This document shows, in pieces, positions 1 through 7,829 of a stretch of 64,000 nt of DNA; positions within the stretch are counted from its first letter, which is position 1; each line of letters starts with the position of its first letter. A model generated the notes under the pieces. That model was not told where the DNA came from. It saw nothing but the letters and a program-made list of their open reading frames with translations, and did not search any database. This DNA comes from JABSQH01 sp965230015 (GTDB lineage: Bacteria; Actinomycetota; Acidimicrobiia; Acidimicrobiales; Ilumatobacteraceae), in NCBI GenBank assembly GCA_965230015.1, contig CBDDKF010000027.1, positions 124,001 through 188,000 on the forward strand, given 5' to 3'. A program made the position numbers and the translations under genes.

Positions 1-802
1 CCTGCTTCTTCAGGCCGTACTTGGCCTCGAACAGCTCGGTGAAGATCGCATCGTCGAAGGTCTTCGAGCACAACAGCCCGATGTTGAACAGGAACGGCTT
101 GGACACCTTGCCGGCTTTGCGATCCCACATCACCGGCGGCGACGACGTTTGGCAGCCCATGCCAACCAGCGCCAACCGCTCGAAGCCTTTCTCGCGCGCT
201 TCGGGGAGCGCCAGCGGGTTGGCGCAGTAGGTGTAGCGACTGCCCGCGGTGGCCAGGATCTCGTCGCGGGTCGACACCACGGCGGGCTTGGCCTTCCACG
301 CGTCGTCGTCTTCCACTCCCGACACCAGTGCTGCGTCGATGTAGTCGTGTTCGCGCAGCCACAGCAACATCGCCGAGACGAACCCGCCGTCTTGGCCCAT
401 CTCGTGGACCATTTTGTCGGACGCCCGGGTGAGCAGGAGCTGTCGCCAGATCCCCGACATCTCGTCGGGCTCGCGCACCCGGCCGAACAGGTGCATGTCG
501 GCCGCCGGCTCCCATGCCCGGAACCGGGGACACGCCCGTGTGCAGGTGGTACATCCGCCTTGCTCGCCGAAGCCGTGGACGCAGTTGTCGAGGCCGAGTT
601 CCTCTTCGAGGTGGAACGGCAGGTACTTGCCTTCTTCGTGCTCGTAGCCGATCACGTCGTGCGGGCACGTGACGACACATCCCGAACACCCGGTGCACAA
701 CCCGGTGGTGATCACCTCGGCATACAGCTCTTTCCACTGTGCGGTCCACCGTCCGGCCTTGGCCGGCGGGACTGCGGGGGCATCGCTCTCGACTGCCGTC
801 AT
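1..802 (-). CDS. Coenzyme F420 hydrogenase/dehydrogenase beta-subunit (FrhB)-like protein, 3' end outside window
   Basis: About 267 residues are visible; the C-terminus lies beyond the left edge. An N-terminal bacterial-ferredoxin motif has Cys36, Cys39, Cys42 and Cys46 followed by Pro, the usual [4Fe-4S] pattern. A second Cys group (C74, C84, C87, C91-Pro) could hold another cluster. The segment after it resembles the FrhB N- and C-terminal domains, which bind FAD and F420 or transfer electrons to partner oxidoreductases. The ATG at 802 is the first start before a clearly iron-sulfur N-terminus. A role in F420- or ferredoxin-linked redox is inferred from the family; the substrate cannot be told. 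F420 use is supported by a PPOX/F420-type protein and an LLM oxidoreductase elsewhere in the window. Confidence 0.8.
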   Translation of the reverse strand, partial: MTAVESDAPAVPPAKAGRWTAQWKELYAEVITTGLCTGCSGCVVTCPHDVIGYEHEEGKYLPFHLEEELGLDNCVHGFGEQGGCTTCTRACPRFRAWEPAADMHLFGRVREPDEMSGIWRQLLLTRASDKMVHEMGQDGGFVSAMLLWLREHDYIDAALVSGVEDDDAWKAKPAVVSTRDEILATAGSRYTYCANPLALPEAREKGFERLALVGMGCQTSSPPVMWDRKAGKVSKPFLFNIGLLCSKTFDDAIFTELFEAKYGLKKQ

Positions 803-865
803 GGACCGATCGTAGGCGACCGCCCCGCACGGTGAGCAGCCCGTGGCGCCGAATGGTGTCGTTCG

Positions 866-871
866 TAGAAT
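866..871 (+). promoter_or_regulatory. Leaderless-type -10 (TAGAAT)
   Basis: TAGAAT ends 7 nt before GTG 879 of the fatty-acid hydroxylase gene. There is no Shine-Dalgarno sequence between them, so the transcript probably begins at or near the start codon. Confidence 0.5.
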
Positions 872-878
872 CGAACCC

Positions 879-1580
879 GTGACCGTGGCGATGTATCCCG
901 CAGTGCGCGCCGACGAGTTGCGTACCAAGCGGGAGATCGCCGGCGCGTTCTTCGCCTCGGGGTCGCCGCGCGTGATCACCGCAGCGGTGCTGCTGGTGCT
1001 CGTCGCCCGGCTCGCCATCGGCTCGTGGAGCTGGGTTGATCTTGCGGTGCTCGGCTTCACGGCGGTTGCCGCCGGCATCATCGAATGGGTGCTGCACATC
1101 GGCTTGCTGCACGCCAGCGACGAGGCATGGACCACGCGCACGCTCGGCACCGGCGTCGGGCACAAGAAACACCACATCGACCCGCCCGACATGCAGTGGT
1201 TGTTGCTCGGCCCGGTCGATGCCGCAGTGTTCGCCGTGCTGATCGCCCTCGGCTCCGCGGCGTGGACGATCCCGGCGGCGGCGATCGCCAACGCGCTGTT
1301 CGGCTGGTCGATCGGCTTCGTGGCCACGTTCGCAACCGGACTGCTGTGTGCGTATCTCGCGTTCGCCCACTACGAGTGGACACACCTGCTGGTTCACACC
1401 CGGTATCGGCCCAAGACCCGCTACTACAAGCGGTTGGCGCGCAACCACCGGCTCCATCACTTCCGCAACGAGGGGTACTGGCTGGGGATCACCTCGAATC
1501 TCGGCGATCGGGTGATGCGCACCTACCCGGCCGACAAGTCGGCCGTGCCGCTGAGCGACACGGCGCGCACGCTCTCCTGA
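879..1580 (+). CDS. Membrane fatty-acid hydroxylase / sterol desaturase superfamily protein
   Basis: A 233-residue integral membrane protein. It carries the His-box signature of di-iron membrane hydroxylases: GHKKHH, then HYEWTHLLVH, then NHRLHHF near the C-terminus. Hydrophobic segments lie between them. The family hydroxylates or desaturates acyl chains, sterols or carotenoids in the membrane using O2; the substrate here is unknown. I chose GTG 879 because a TAGAAT -10 sits 7 nt upstream; ATG 891 and GTG 843 are in-frame alternatives. Its stop is 8 nt before the next start, so the two genes are probably co-transcribed. Confidence 0.8.
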   Translation: MTVAMYPAVRADELRTKREIAGAFFASGSPRVITAAVLLVLVARLAIGSWSWVDLAVLGFTAVAAGIIEWVLHIGLLHASDEAWTTRTLGTGVGHKKHHIDPPDMQWLLLGPVDAAVFAVLIALGSAAWTIPAAAIANALFGWSIGFVATFATGLLCAYLAFAHYEWTHLLVHTRYRPKTRYYKRLARNHRLHHFRNEGYWLGITSNLGDRVMRTYPADKSAVPLSDTARTLS

Positions 1581-1588
1581 GCATCGCT

Positions 1589-2158
1589 GTGGCGACGTTG
1601 TGGTATGTCTCGCACCCCGAGGTGCGCATCGACCCCGCCGTGCCCGTGCCCCGATGGGGCCTAACCGATACCGGCCGCTCGCGCGCACATGCGATGTGTC
1701 GACAACCATGGGTCGGGGCCATCGAGCGGATCATCACGAGCGACGAGACGAAGGCGCTGGAGTTGGCAGCGATCGTCGGCGCGCACCGCAGTCTCCCGGT
1801 CGAGGTTCGTCCGACGACCGCGGAGACCGACCGCAGGTCGACAGGCTTCGTGCCTCAGGCCGAACACGATGCACTCGCGGCCGCGTGGTTCGCCGAACCC
1901 GAGGTGTCGCCGTCGGGATGGGAGCCGGCCGGGGCCGTGCAAGCCAGGGTGACTCGCGCCCTTGCTGACCTGCTCGAGGGAGCGACATCGGCGATGATCG
2001 CGGGACACGGCGGTGCCGGCACGTTGTGGTGGTGCCACCTCATGGGGGTGCCGATCGAGGCGTTTCGCGATCAGCCCTCCCCCGGGCACTACTACGCCGT
2101 CGACCTGGCGACGCGCCGGCCGGTGCACGGCTGGCGGCGGATCGACGACATCGAGTGA
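1589..2158 (+). CDS. Histidine phosphatase (phosphoglycerate mutase-like) family protein with atypical RHG motif
   Basis: About 189 residues. The N-terminus reads LWYVSHPEVRID and then a WGLTDTGRSRA segment, matching the order of the branch-2 histidine phosphatase core (VRHGE ... LTexGxxqA). Later motifs include AGHGGAGTLWWCHLMG, which fits the second catalytic His region. The Arg before the phospho-accepting His is Ser here, so phosphatase activity is not certain. The GTG start 8 nt after the upstream stop gives the shortest complete domain. The substrate is unknown. It may be translationally coupled to the hydroxylase gene. Confidence 0.65.
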   Translation: MATLWYVSHPEVRIDPAVPVPRWGLTDTGRSRAHAMCRQPWVGAIERIITSDETKALELAAIVGAHRSLPVEVRPTTAETDRRSTGFVPQAEHDALAAAWFAEPEVSPSGWEPAGAVQARVTRALADLLEGATSAMIAGHGGAGTLWWCHLMGVPIEAFRDQPSPGHYYAVDLATRRPVHGWRRIDDIE

Positions 2159-2221
2159 CGTCGCTGCGCTCGCTGGCGAACACCACCACCAACGGGTGAA
2201 CCGGCACCGCGGTTCGCCCTG

Positions 2222-2770
2222 TCACCGTGCTCCGACGTCCCAGAGGTGGTGGATCGGGTCGTGAATGAGGTATCGGGCGAACGACTCGACGGTGAACGCG
2301 GCGCCGTCGGACCGGTATCCGGTGCGCTCCCACTGCTGGCCCGTGACGCCGTCGAATCTGGTGGCCAACTCTTCGGCCCGCATCGCAAGGTCGACGGCGA
2401 CCGCCGCTGGGTCGGCGGCGTTGTAGTTCTGCTCGACGGCGGTCTCGTCCTGATCCCAATTCGGGTAGTGCGCTCCGTCGATCTCGAGCATCAGTCGCAG
2501 CCGCGTGTCGTAGAGCTCGTAGACGTCGCGTACGTGGGCGGCGTACTCGAGCGGCGACCACACATTGGGGTCGGGCCGGGTCCGCAGATCGGCTGTGTCC
2601 CGCGCCAACACCAGCTGCCAGGCGTTGGCGTTGTCCCGGATGAGCGTGCCGATCTGCTCGCGGTCGAACGAGCGCACGTCGTGGCCACACTGCTGGCAGG
2701 TCGTGTCGAGCACCCACGTCCAGTCCTTGCTGTCGGGGGTCTCGACGGGTGTCGTGTCGTCACGTGTCAT
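2222..2770 (-). CDS. DinB-fold family protein
   Basis: 182 residues, mostly helical. It has the spaced His pattern of the DinB/YfiT metal-binding four-helix bundle: EYAAHVRDV in the middle and HDPIHHLWDV at the C-terminus. In Actinomycetota such proteins include mycothiol-dependent enzymes and uncharacterised metalloproteins. An N-terminal CQQCGHD segment adds a Cys pair that might bind metal. The ATG at 2770 lies 11 nt after a TAGCGT hexamer (2782-2787 on this strand). It stands alone, downstream of the strong hairpin that follows glnK. The exact reaction is not known. Confidence 0.75.
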   Translation of the reverse strand: MTRDDTTPVETPDSKDWTWVLDTTCQQCGHDVRSFDREQIGTLIRDNANAWQLVLARDTADLRTRPDPNVWSPLEYAAHVRDVYELYDTRLRLMLEIDGAHYPNWDQDETAVEQNYNAADPAAVAVDLAMRAEELATRFDGVTGQQWERTGYRSDGAAFTVESFARYLIHDPIHHLWDVGAR

Positions 2771-2793
2771 TGGCGCCGCCGACGCTACAACGA

Positions 2794-2839
2794 CGACGCC
2801 CGCACCGACCCGGAGTGTTCCGGGTTGATGCGGGCGTCG
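2794..2839 (-). terminator. Long hairpin after glnK
   Basis: Arms 2794-2814 and 2819-2839 pair over 21 positions with one mismatch and one G-U, closing a 4-nt loop. It lies 24 nt past the glnK stop and ahead of the dinB-family gene. No U-tract follows on either strand, so it may be a U-less terminator or an mRNA-stabilising structure. Confidence 0.6.
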
Positions 2840-2862
2840 CGTCAGTTCGTTGAAGGTGAGCG

Positions 2863-3201
2863 CTAGACCGCGTCGGCTCCTTCCTCACCGGTGCGGATGC
2901 GCACGATGCGGTCGACGTCGGTCACCCAGATCTTGCCGTCACCGATCTTGCCGGTGGCAGCGGCGGTCTTGATCGTGTCGACCACCGTGTCGACGGCACC
3001 GTCGTCGATGACCACGTTGACCTCAACCTTGGGGACGAAGTCGATCTTGTACTCGGCGCCGCGGTAGGTCTCGGTATGACCTCCCTGCCGGCCGAAGCCG
3101 CGCACCTCGTCGACGGTGATGCCGCTGATGCCGGCCGCCTTCAAGGCGTCCTTCACGTCGTCGAGCTTGAACGGCTTGATGATCGCTGTTACGAGTTTCA
3201 T
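2863..3201 (-). CDS. glnK: PII nitrogen regulatory protein
   Basis: 112 residues, the standard PII length. The T-loop reads GRQGGHTETYRGAEYKIDF with Tyr51, the residue that is uridylylated or adenylylated in other bacteria. The C-terminal segment DGKIWVTDVDRIVRIRTGE matches the ATP/2-oxoglutarate-binding end. PII trimers sense ATP/ADP, 2-oxoglutarate and covalent modification. GlnK-type members plug the AmtB channel when nitrogen is plentiful. It lies directly downstream of amt on the same strand (39 nt gap), which supports the GlnK assignment. An A/G-rich ribosome-binding region precedes the ATG. Confidence 0.95.
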   Translation of the reverse strand: MKLVTAIIKPFKLDDVKDALKAAGISGITVDEVRGFGRQGGHTETYRGAEYKIDFVPKVEVNVVIDDGAVDTVVDTIKTAAATGKIGDGKIWVTDVDRIVRIRTGEEGADAV

Positions 3202-3240
3202 TCGGTTCTGAACCTTTCGTGTGGCTTGCCGTGTCGGTGC

Positions 3241-4605
3241 TCAGCGCGTGCTGACCAGGTCTTCGGCGTAACCCTGCATGCCGTGCTCGAGGTAGTCGAG
3301 GCCCTCGATCTCTTCCTCTTCGGTCACCCGCAGACCGATGGTGGCACGGATGATGGCGAACAGGATGCCAGTGGTGACGAGCACCCAGACGGCGATGATG
3401 CCGACCATGATCAGCTGAACGATCAGTTGCTCGAAGCCGCCACCGTAGAACAGGCCGGCGTCGTCTCGGCCGAGGAAGGCGTCGTCGTACTGAGCGAACA
3501 GGCCGATGGAGATGACGCCCCAGGCACCGACGGTGCCGTGGACGCTGATGGCGCCGACGGGATCGTCGATCTTGGCCCGGTCGAAGCCGAGCACCGAGAA
3601 CACCACGATGATGCCGCCGACGGCGCCGATCACACAGGACATGCCCGGGTTGACCGCACCGCAGGGTCCGGTGATGGCGACGAGGCCCGCGAGCGCACCG
3701 TTGCCGATCATCGCCACGTCAGGCTTGCCGGCGACGAGCCAGATGGTGATCGTCGTGGCCAGCACACCAGCCGCCGCAGCGAGCATCGTGTTGACCGCGA
3801 TGCGGCTGACGAACTCGTCGGCGAGGAGCTCCGAGCCGGGGTTGAACCCGAACCAGCCGACCCACAGGATGAACACACCGAGGATGGCGAACGGCATGGA
3901 GTGGCCCGGGATCGCCCGGGGCTTGCCGTTCTCGTCGTACTTGCCGATGCGGGGGCCGAGGAACAGGGCGCCCATGAAGGCGGCGACGCCACCGGTCATG
4001 TGCACGATGCCCGATCCGGCGAAGTCGGAGAACACGGCATCGCCGATCTGGATGTCGGCGATGAGCCCGCCGCCCCAGGTCCAGTGGACCACGACCGGGT
4101 AGATGAACGCGCACATCACGGCGCTGAAGGCGAGGTAGGCGGGGAACTTCGTCCGTTCCGCCATGGCGCCCGAAGCGATCGTGACGGCGGTGGCGGCGAA
4201 TACCGCCTGGAAGAAGAACGTGGTCGCCACGCTCAATCCGCCTTCGGGGATCGCTACCAGGTCCTGTCCGGAGAGGAACCAGCCTTCGGTACCGCTGAAC
4301 CAGCCATCACCACCAAAGGCGATGGCGTAGCCGGTGGCGAAGAAGGCGAGCACACCGACGGTGGCGTCGGCGATGTTCTTGGCGAAGATGTTCACCACGT
4401 TCTTCGCTCGGGTGAGGCCAGCCTCGAGGAGGGCGAAGCCCGCCTGCATGAAGAAGACCAGGACACCGGCCAGGAACACCCAGATGTTGTTGAGGTAGTC
4501 CTGGGTTGATGGGCCTTCCTGGCCGAGCACGGTGCCCGGGGTAACGGCAAGGATGGCGACAACGCCGCCGAGGCCGGAGATAATTCGAAGTGCACGTTTG
4601 CGCAC
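3241..4605 (-). CDS. amt: Ammonium transporter (Amt/MEP/Rh family)
   Basis: About 454 residues with an N-terminal signal-like segment (RKRALRI then a hydrophobic stretch ending near AVTPGTVLG), followed by the 11-helix Amt core. The pore twin histidines are visible: His202 (GIVHMTGG) and His356 (SVHGTVGA). Family motifs such as NFIFAKN-like, FNPGSE and GNGALAGLVAITGPCG are also present. The GTG start is fixed by a good GGAGG ribosome binding site 4-5 nt upstream; the reading frame stays open far upstream but has no such signal. It imports ammonium, most likely gated by the GlnK encoded just downstream. Confidence 0.95.
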   Translation of the reverse strand: MRKRALRIISGLGGVVAILAVTPGTVLGQEGPSTQDYLNNIWVFLAGVLVFFMQAGFALLEAGLTRAKNVVNIFAKNIADATVGVLAFFATGYAIAFGGDGWFSGTEGWFLSGQDLVAIPEGGLSVATTFFFQAVFAATAVTIASGAMAERTKFPAYLAFSAVMCAFIYPVVVHWTWGGGLIADIQIGDAVFSDFAGSGIVHMTGGVAAFMGALFLGPRIGKYDENGKPRAIPGHSMPFAILGVFILWVGWFGFNPGSELLADEFVSRIAVNTMLAAAAGVLATTITIWLVAGKPDVAMIGNGALAGLVAITGPCGAVNPGMSCVIGAVGGIIVVFSVLGFDRAKIDDPVGAISVHGTVGAWGVISIGLFAQYDDAFLGRDDAGLFYGGGFEQLIVQLIMVGIIAVWVLVTTGILFAIIRATIGLRVTEEEEIEGLDYLEHGMQGYAEDLVSTR

Positions 4606-4989
4606 GAGTCCTCCAATAAGGGGATAGGGAACGAAGTCAGTGGAACGGATACGTCCAGGGGCCTCGTTGCCGCCCGGATCGGCGGGCAAATTAGGGAAGG
4701 GCCGTTTCTTGGCTGTCGCCTGAATGTTTCGTGTCTGTGAAACGTCGCTCCGTGACGGTTGCGCCGACGGACGGTGAGATAAAGGCGTGGCCGCGCGCAG
4801 CGACACGCCCGACGAGCTTGGGGGAGCTGGGAGGACGGTCGCCCGCCCCTGACGCGCTCGGCAGGGCTCGAGGGGGATGGCCACTGGGCATCGTCGGGGC
4901 GGGGCGACCGCACTGGCAACAGTAGAAGTGGCGTGTTGCGCCGAGTTGGGCGGCGCGTGAACGGCGTGTGAAACGCACTCGTACTCTCG

Positions 4990-5009
4990 ACTTGACCAGC
5001 GGGTCAAGT
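4990..5009 (+). promoter_or_regulatory. Perfect operator-like dyad over the acyl-CoA dehydrogenase -35
   Basis: ACTTGACC, a 4-nt spacer, then GGTCAAGT: perfect 8-bp arms. The left arm contains TTGACC, which can serve as the -35 for CACAAT at 5017-5022. Size and placement suit a TetR- or GntR-type repressor responding to acyl-CoA; no such regulator gene is adjacent. Confidence 0.55.
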
Positions 5010-5016
5010 GATCGGG

Positions 5017-5022
5017 CACAAT
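5017..5022 (+). promoter_or_regulatory. -10 element (CACAAT), leaderless type
   Basis: CACAAT ends 6 nt before ATG 5029, with TTGACC 19 nt upstream. No Shine-Dalgarno sequence lies between, so the transcript is probably leaderless. Confidence 0.45.
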
Positions 5023-5028
5023 AGACGT

Positions 5029-6273
5029 ATGGATCTGACGTATCCCACCGAAGCCGAAGACTTCCGCATCGAGATTCGCCAGTGGCTCCACGACAATCTT
5101 CCCGACGGGTGGTTCGAGGAAGGGTTCGAACTCGACGCCGACGCGCGCAAGGAGTTCAACGCCGCGTGGCCCCAGAAGCTGTTCGAAGGCGGGTGGATTT
5201 GTGCCACCTGGCCAGAGGAGTACGGCGGCAAGGGCCTCACCACGATGCAGGGTGTGGTGCTCGCCGAAGAGTTCGCTGCGGCCAACGCGCCGATGCGCGG
5301 CGACTTCTTCGGCGACACGCTGGTGGGCCCGACGCTGTTGCAGTGGGGCACCGAAGAGCAGAAGAAGGAGTTCCTGCCAGGGATTCTGAGCGGCACGACG
5401 CGCTGGTGTCAGGGCTTCTCGGAGCCCAACTCCGGCTCTGACCTGGCCAGCTTGAAGACGTCGGCCGTACTCGACGGCGGCGAGTGGGTCATCAACGGTC
5501 AGAAGGTGTGGACCACCCAGGGCCACCATGCCGACTACTGCTTCTTGCTCACGCGCACCGACCCCGAGGCCAAGCACGCCGGGATTTCGTACATGTTGGT
5601 CCCGATGCGGCAGGACGGTGTGGAGGTGCGTGGCATCACCCAGCCCGACGGCACCGCCGAGTTCTGCGAGGTGTTCTTCACCGACGCCAAGTGCCCGGTC
5701 GACAACGTGGTCGGTGGAGTCAACAACGGCTGGAAGGTGGCCAACTCGACCCTGGCGTTCGAGCGCGGCCAGTCTGCGACCACCGGCTACCGACGGTTCG
5801 CCGAGGAATACCGCCTACTCGTCGAGAAGGCGACCGAGAACGGGGCCATCGCCGACCCGCTGATTCGCCAGCGGTTGATGGAGTACTACACCAAGATCCA
5901 GATCTTGCGGATCAACGGGTTGCGCAACCTCAGCGCCACGCTCAACGACAGCAAGGACTTCAGCGTGATCGCGCTGGGCGCCACCAACAAGATGTTCTGG
6001 TCGGAGATGCACAAGGCGGCGATGGAGCTGGCCCTCGACATCTTCGGCTCCGATGCGATGCTCGTCGATTCCGGCCCCGAGTCGGGAGGATGGCCGGGCG
6101 CGCTACGCGACAAGCGCCGCGACGGGTATCCGGTGAGCTCGATGATGTCGTCGTTCTTCTTCTCTCGCTCCGAGACCATCTGGGGCGGTACGAGCCAGAT
6201 CCAGCGCAACATCGTCGGCGAACGTGTGCTCGGACTGCCCAAGGAACCGAAGCCGCAGCAGCCTGCGAGCTGA
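5029..6273 (+). CDS. Acyl-CoA dehydrogenase family protein
   Basis: 414 residues. It has the three-part ACAD fold: a helical N-terminus (YPTEAEDFRIEIRQWL), the middle beta domain with the FAD/substrate segment WCQGFSEPNSGSD near residues 125-137, and a C-terminal helical domain ending in SETIWGGTSQIQRNIVGERVLGLP, the usual FAD-binding end. It oxidises acyl-CoA thioesters to 2-enoyl-CoA and passes electrons to ETF. The chain length is not predictable; the FadE-like form is common in fatty-acid or sterol-side-chain degradation. The start at 5029 is set by the leaderless promoter. Control through the upstream dyad is inferred. Confidence 0.9.
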   Translation: MDLTYPTEAEDFRIEIRQWLHDNLPDGWFEEGFELDADARKEFNAAWPQKLFEGGWICATWPEEYGGKGLTTMQGVVLAEEFAAANAPMRGDFFGDTLVGPTLLQWGTEEQKKEFLPGILSGTTRWCQGFSEPNSGSDLASLKTSAVLDGGEWVINGQKVWTTQGHHADYCFLLTRTDPEAKHAGISYMLVPMRQDGVEVRGITQPDGTAEFCEVFFTDAKCPVDNVVGGVNNGWKVANSTLAFERGQSATTGYRRFAEEYRLLVEKATENGAIADPLIRQRLMEYYTKIQILRINGLRNLSATLNDSKDFSVIALGATNKMFWSEMHKAAMELALDIFGSDAMLVDSGPESGGWPGALRDKRRDGYPVSSMMSSFFFSRSETIWGGTSQIQRNIVGERVLGLPKEPKPQQPAS

Positions 6274-6339
6274 CGCTGTCACCACTGCGGTCGCGCGGCG
6301 CGCGCTAACCCGCTGCTGAAACGTTCACCCTCCACCGGG

Positions 6340-6345
6340 TACGGT
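6340..6345 (+). promoter_or_regulatory. Leaderless-type -10 (TACGGT)
   Basis: TACGGT ends 8 nt before GTG 6354, the first gene of the ATP-grasp/alpha-E/transglutaminase operon. No ribosome binding site is visible. Confidence 0.5.
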
Positions 6346-6353
6346 CGGCCGCC

Positions 6354-7829
6354 GTGGACGAGTTGCTCGACGACGAAGGGCGGCCGCGCGACGTTGCGGC
6401 GGCGCTGTATCGGTTCTTCGACGACATCGGTGTCGACGAGCTACGCGAGCGTCAGCGGTCGTGCGACCTGGAGATCCTCACCATGGGGATCTCGTTCACG
6501 ATCTACTCCGACGGACAGAACATCGACCGGTCGTGGCCGTTCGACGTGATCCCACGGATGATCGCTGGCGACGAGTGGCGGCGCGTGGAACGTGGGTTGA
6601 TCCAGCGCCTGCGCGCCATCAATCACTTCATCGACGACATCTACAACGATCAACGCATCGTCGAAGCCGGTGTGTTCCCCGCCGAGTTGCTCGACGACTC
6701 GACCAACTTCCGTCCCGAGTGCCGCGGGGTGCGACCGAAGTACGGCGTCTGGGCACACATCTCCGGGTCTGATCTCGTGCGCGGCGGCGACGGCACGTTC
6801 TACGTGCTCGAGGACAATCTGCGCGTCCCGTCGGGCGTCAGCTACGTGCTCGAGAACCGGGTGGTGTCCAAGCGGGTGCTCCCCGAGCTGTTCGAGACCT
6901 ACGACGTCCGACCGGTCGACGCGTACACCGACGAACTCAACCGGCTGCTCACCTCGTTGGCCCCAGAGGACCGACCTGACCCGACCATCGTCGTGCTCAC
7001 GCCCGGCATCTTCAACTCGGCGTACTTCGAGCATTCGTTTCTCGCCCAGCGGATGGGTGCCGAACTGGTGGAGGGGGCCGACCTCGTGGTCGGCGACGAC
7101 GACTGCGTGTACATGCGGACGATCGACGGCAGGGCGCGCGTCGACGTCATCTATCGACGCATCGACGATCTGTTCCTCGATCCCGAAGTGTTCCGCGAGG
7201 ATTCGATGCTCGGGGTGAAGGGCCTGATGCGCGCATGGAAGGCCGGCAACGTGGCGATCGCCAATGCGCCTGGCGCGGGAGTGGCCGACGACAAGGTGGT
7301 GTACGCCTGGGTCCCCGACATCATTCGCTTCTACCTCGACGAGGATCCGTTGATCGCCAACGTCCCGACCTACCGCTGCATGTACGACGAGGAACGCGAC
7401 TACGTGCTCGATCACCTCGACGAGTTGGTGCTCAAACCAGCCAACGAGAGCGGGGGCTACGGCATCCTCATCGGCAACCGTGCCAGTCCCGACGAGTTGG
7501 CCGAGGCCGCGGACGCGGTGCGCAACGATCCGCGCAACTGGGTGGCCCAACCAATTCTCGAGCTGTCGACCGCACCGACACTCGTCGCTGCCGACGGCGA
7601 CGACGCCGACGACGGTGAGCCAATCGACGGTCGACACCTCGACCTGCGACCGTTCATCTTGTCGGGGCGACACTCCTACGTCACCGCCGGGGGTCTCACC
7701 CGGGTCGCCCTGGAGAAGGGCTCGCTGATCGTCAACTCCAGCCAGGGTGGCGGCAGCAAGGACACGTGGATCGTCGACGATGCCGCCACGGCAGGTATGT
7801 GGGGCGACTGGGGGAGTCAGCAACAATGA
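6354..7829 (+). CDS. Circularly permuted type 2 ATP-grasp protein
   Basis: 491 residues, the usual length for the stand-alone family (formerly DUF404/DUF407). Conserved pieces in order: ILTMGISFTIYSDGQ near residue 42; DNLRVPSGVSYVLENR near 153-168; VDVIYRRIDDLFLDP; and VLKPANESGGYGILIG near 360-375, the ATP-binding Lys and glycine-rich loop of the permuted ATP-grasp. The family is predicted to ligate amino acids or peptides through acyl-phosphates. This copy looks catalytically complete. It overlaps the next gene by 4 nt (ATGA), so the four genes to 11990 are one operon. The product is unknown. Confidence 0.85.
   Translation: MDELLDDEGRPRDVAAALYRFFDDIGVDELRERQRSCDLEILTMGISFTIYSDGQNIDRSWPFDVIPRMIAGDEWRRVERGLIQRLRAINHFIDDIYNDQRIVEAGVFPAELLDDSTNFRPECRGVRPKYGVWAHISGSDLVRGGDGTFYVLEDNLRVPSGVSYVLENRVVSKRVLPELFETYDVRPVDAYTDELNRLLTSLAPEDRPDPTIVVLTPGIFNSAYFEHSFLAQRMGAELVEGADLVVGDDDCVYMRTIDGRARVDVIYRRIDDLFLDPEVFREDSMLGVKGLMRAWKAGNVAIANAPGAGVADDKVVYAWVPDIIRFYLDEDPLIANVPTYRCMYDEERDYVLDHLDELVLKPANESGGYGILIGNRASPDELAEAADAVRNDPRNWVAQPILELSTAPTLVAADGDDADDGEPIDGRHLDLRPFILSGRHSYVTAGGLTRVALEKGSLIVNSSQGGGSKDTWIVDDAATAGMWGDWGSQQQ

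Larger units (their letters stand above)
4606..5028. other. Regulatory intergenic region between divergent amt and acyl-CoA dehydrogenase genes
   Basis: A 423-bp non-coding stretch between divergent genes. On the left it holds the amt leader and a GTTTC-N8-GAAAC dyad (4726-4743) that overlaps a weak match to the actinobacterial GlnR half-site (GTTTC-N6-GTGAA). On the right it holds the acyl-CoA dehydrogenase promoter and its dyad. I see no small ORF with convincing coding character. Confidence 0.5.

Noticed and set aside
3076..4509. 477-codon plus-strand frame opposite amt
   Set aside because: Extremely acidic, low-complexity translation with no domain; amt and glnK on the other strand are unambiguous.
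4726..4743. Firm GlnR box upstream of amt
   Set aside because: Only one half-site with a mismatch could be matched and the second pair at the right spacing was absent; kept only as a weak note in the intergenic entry.
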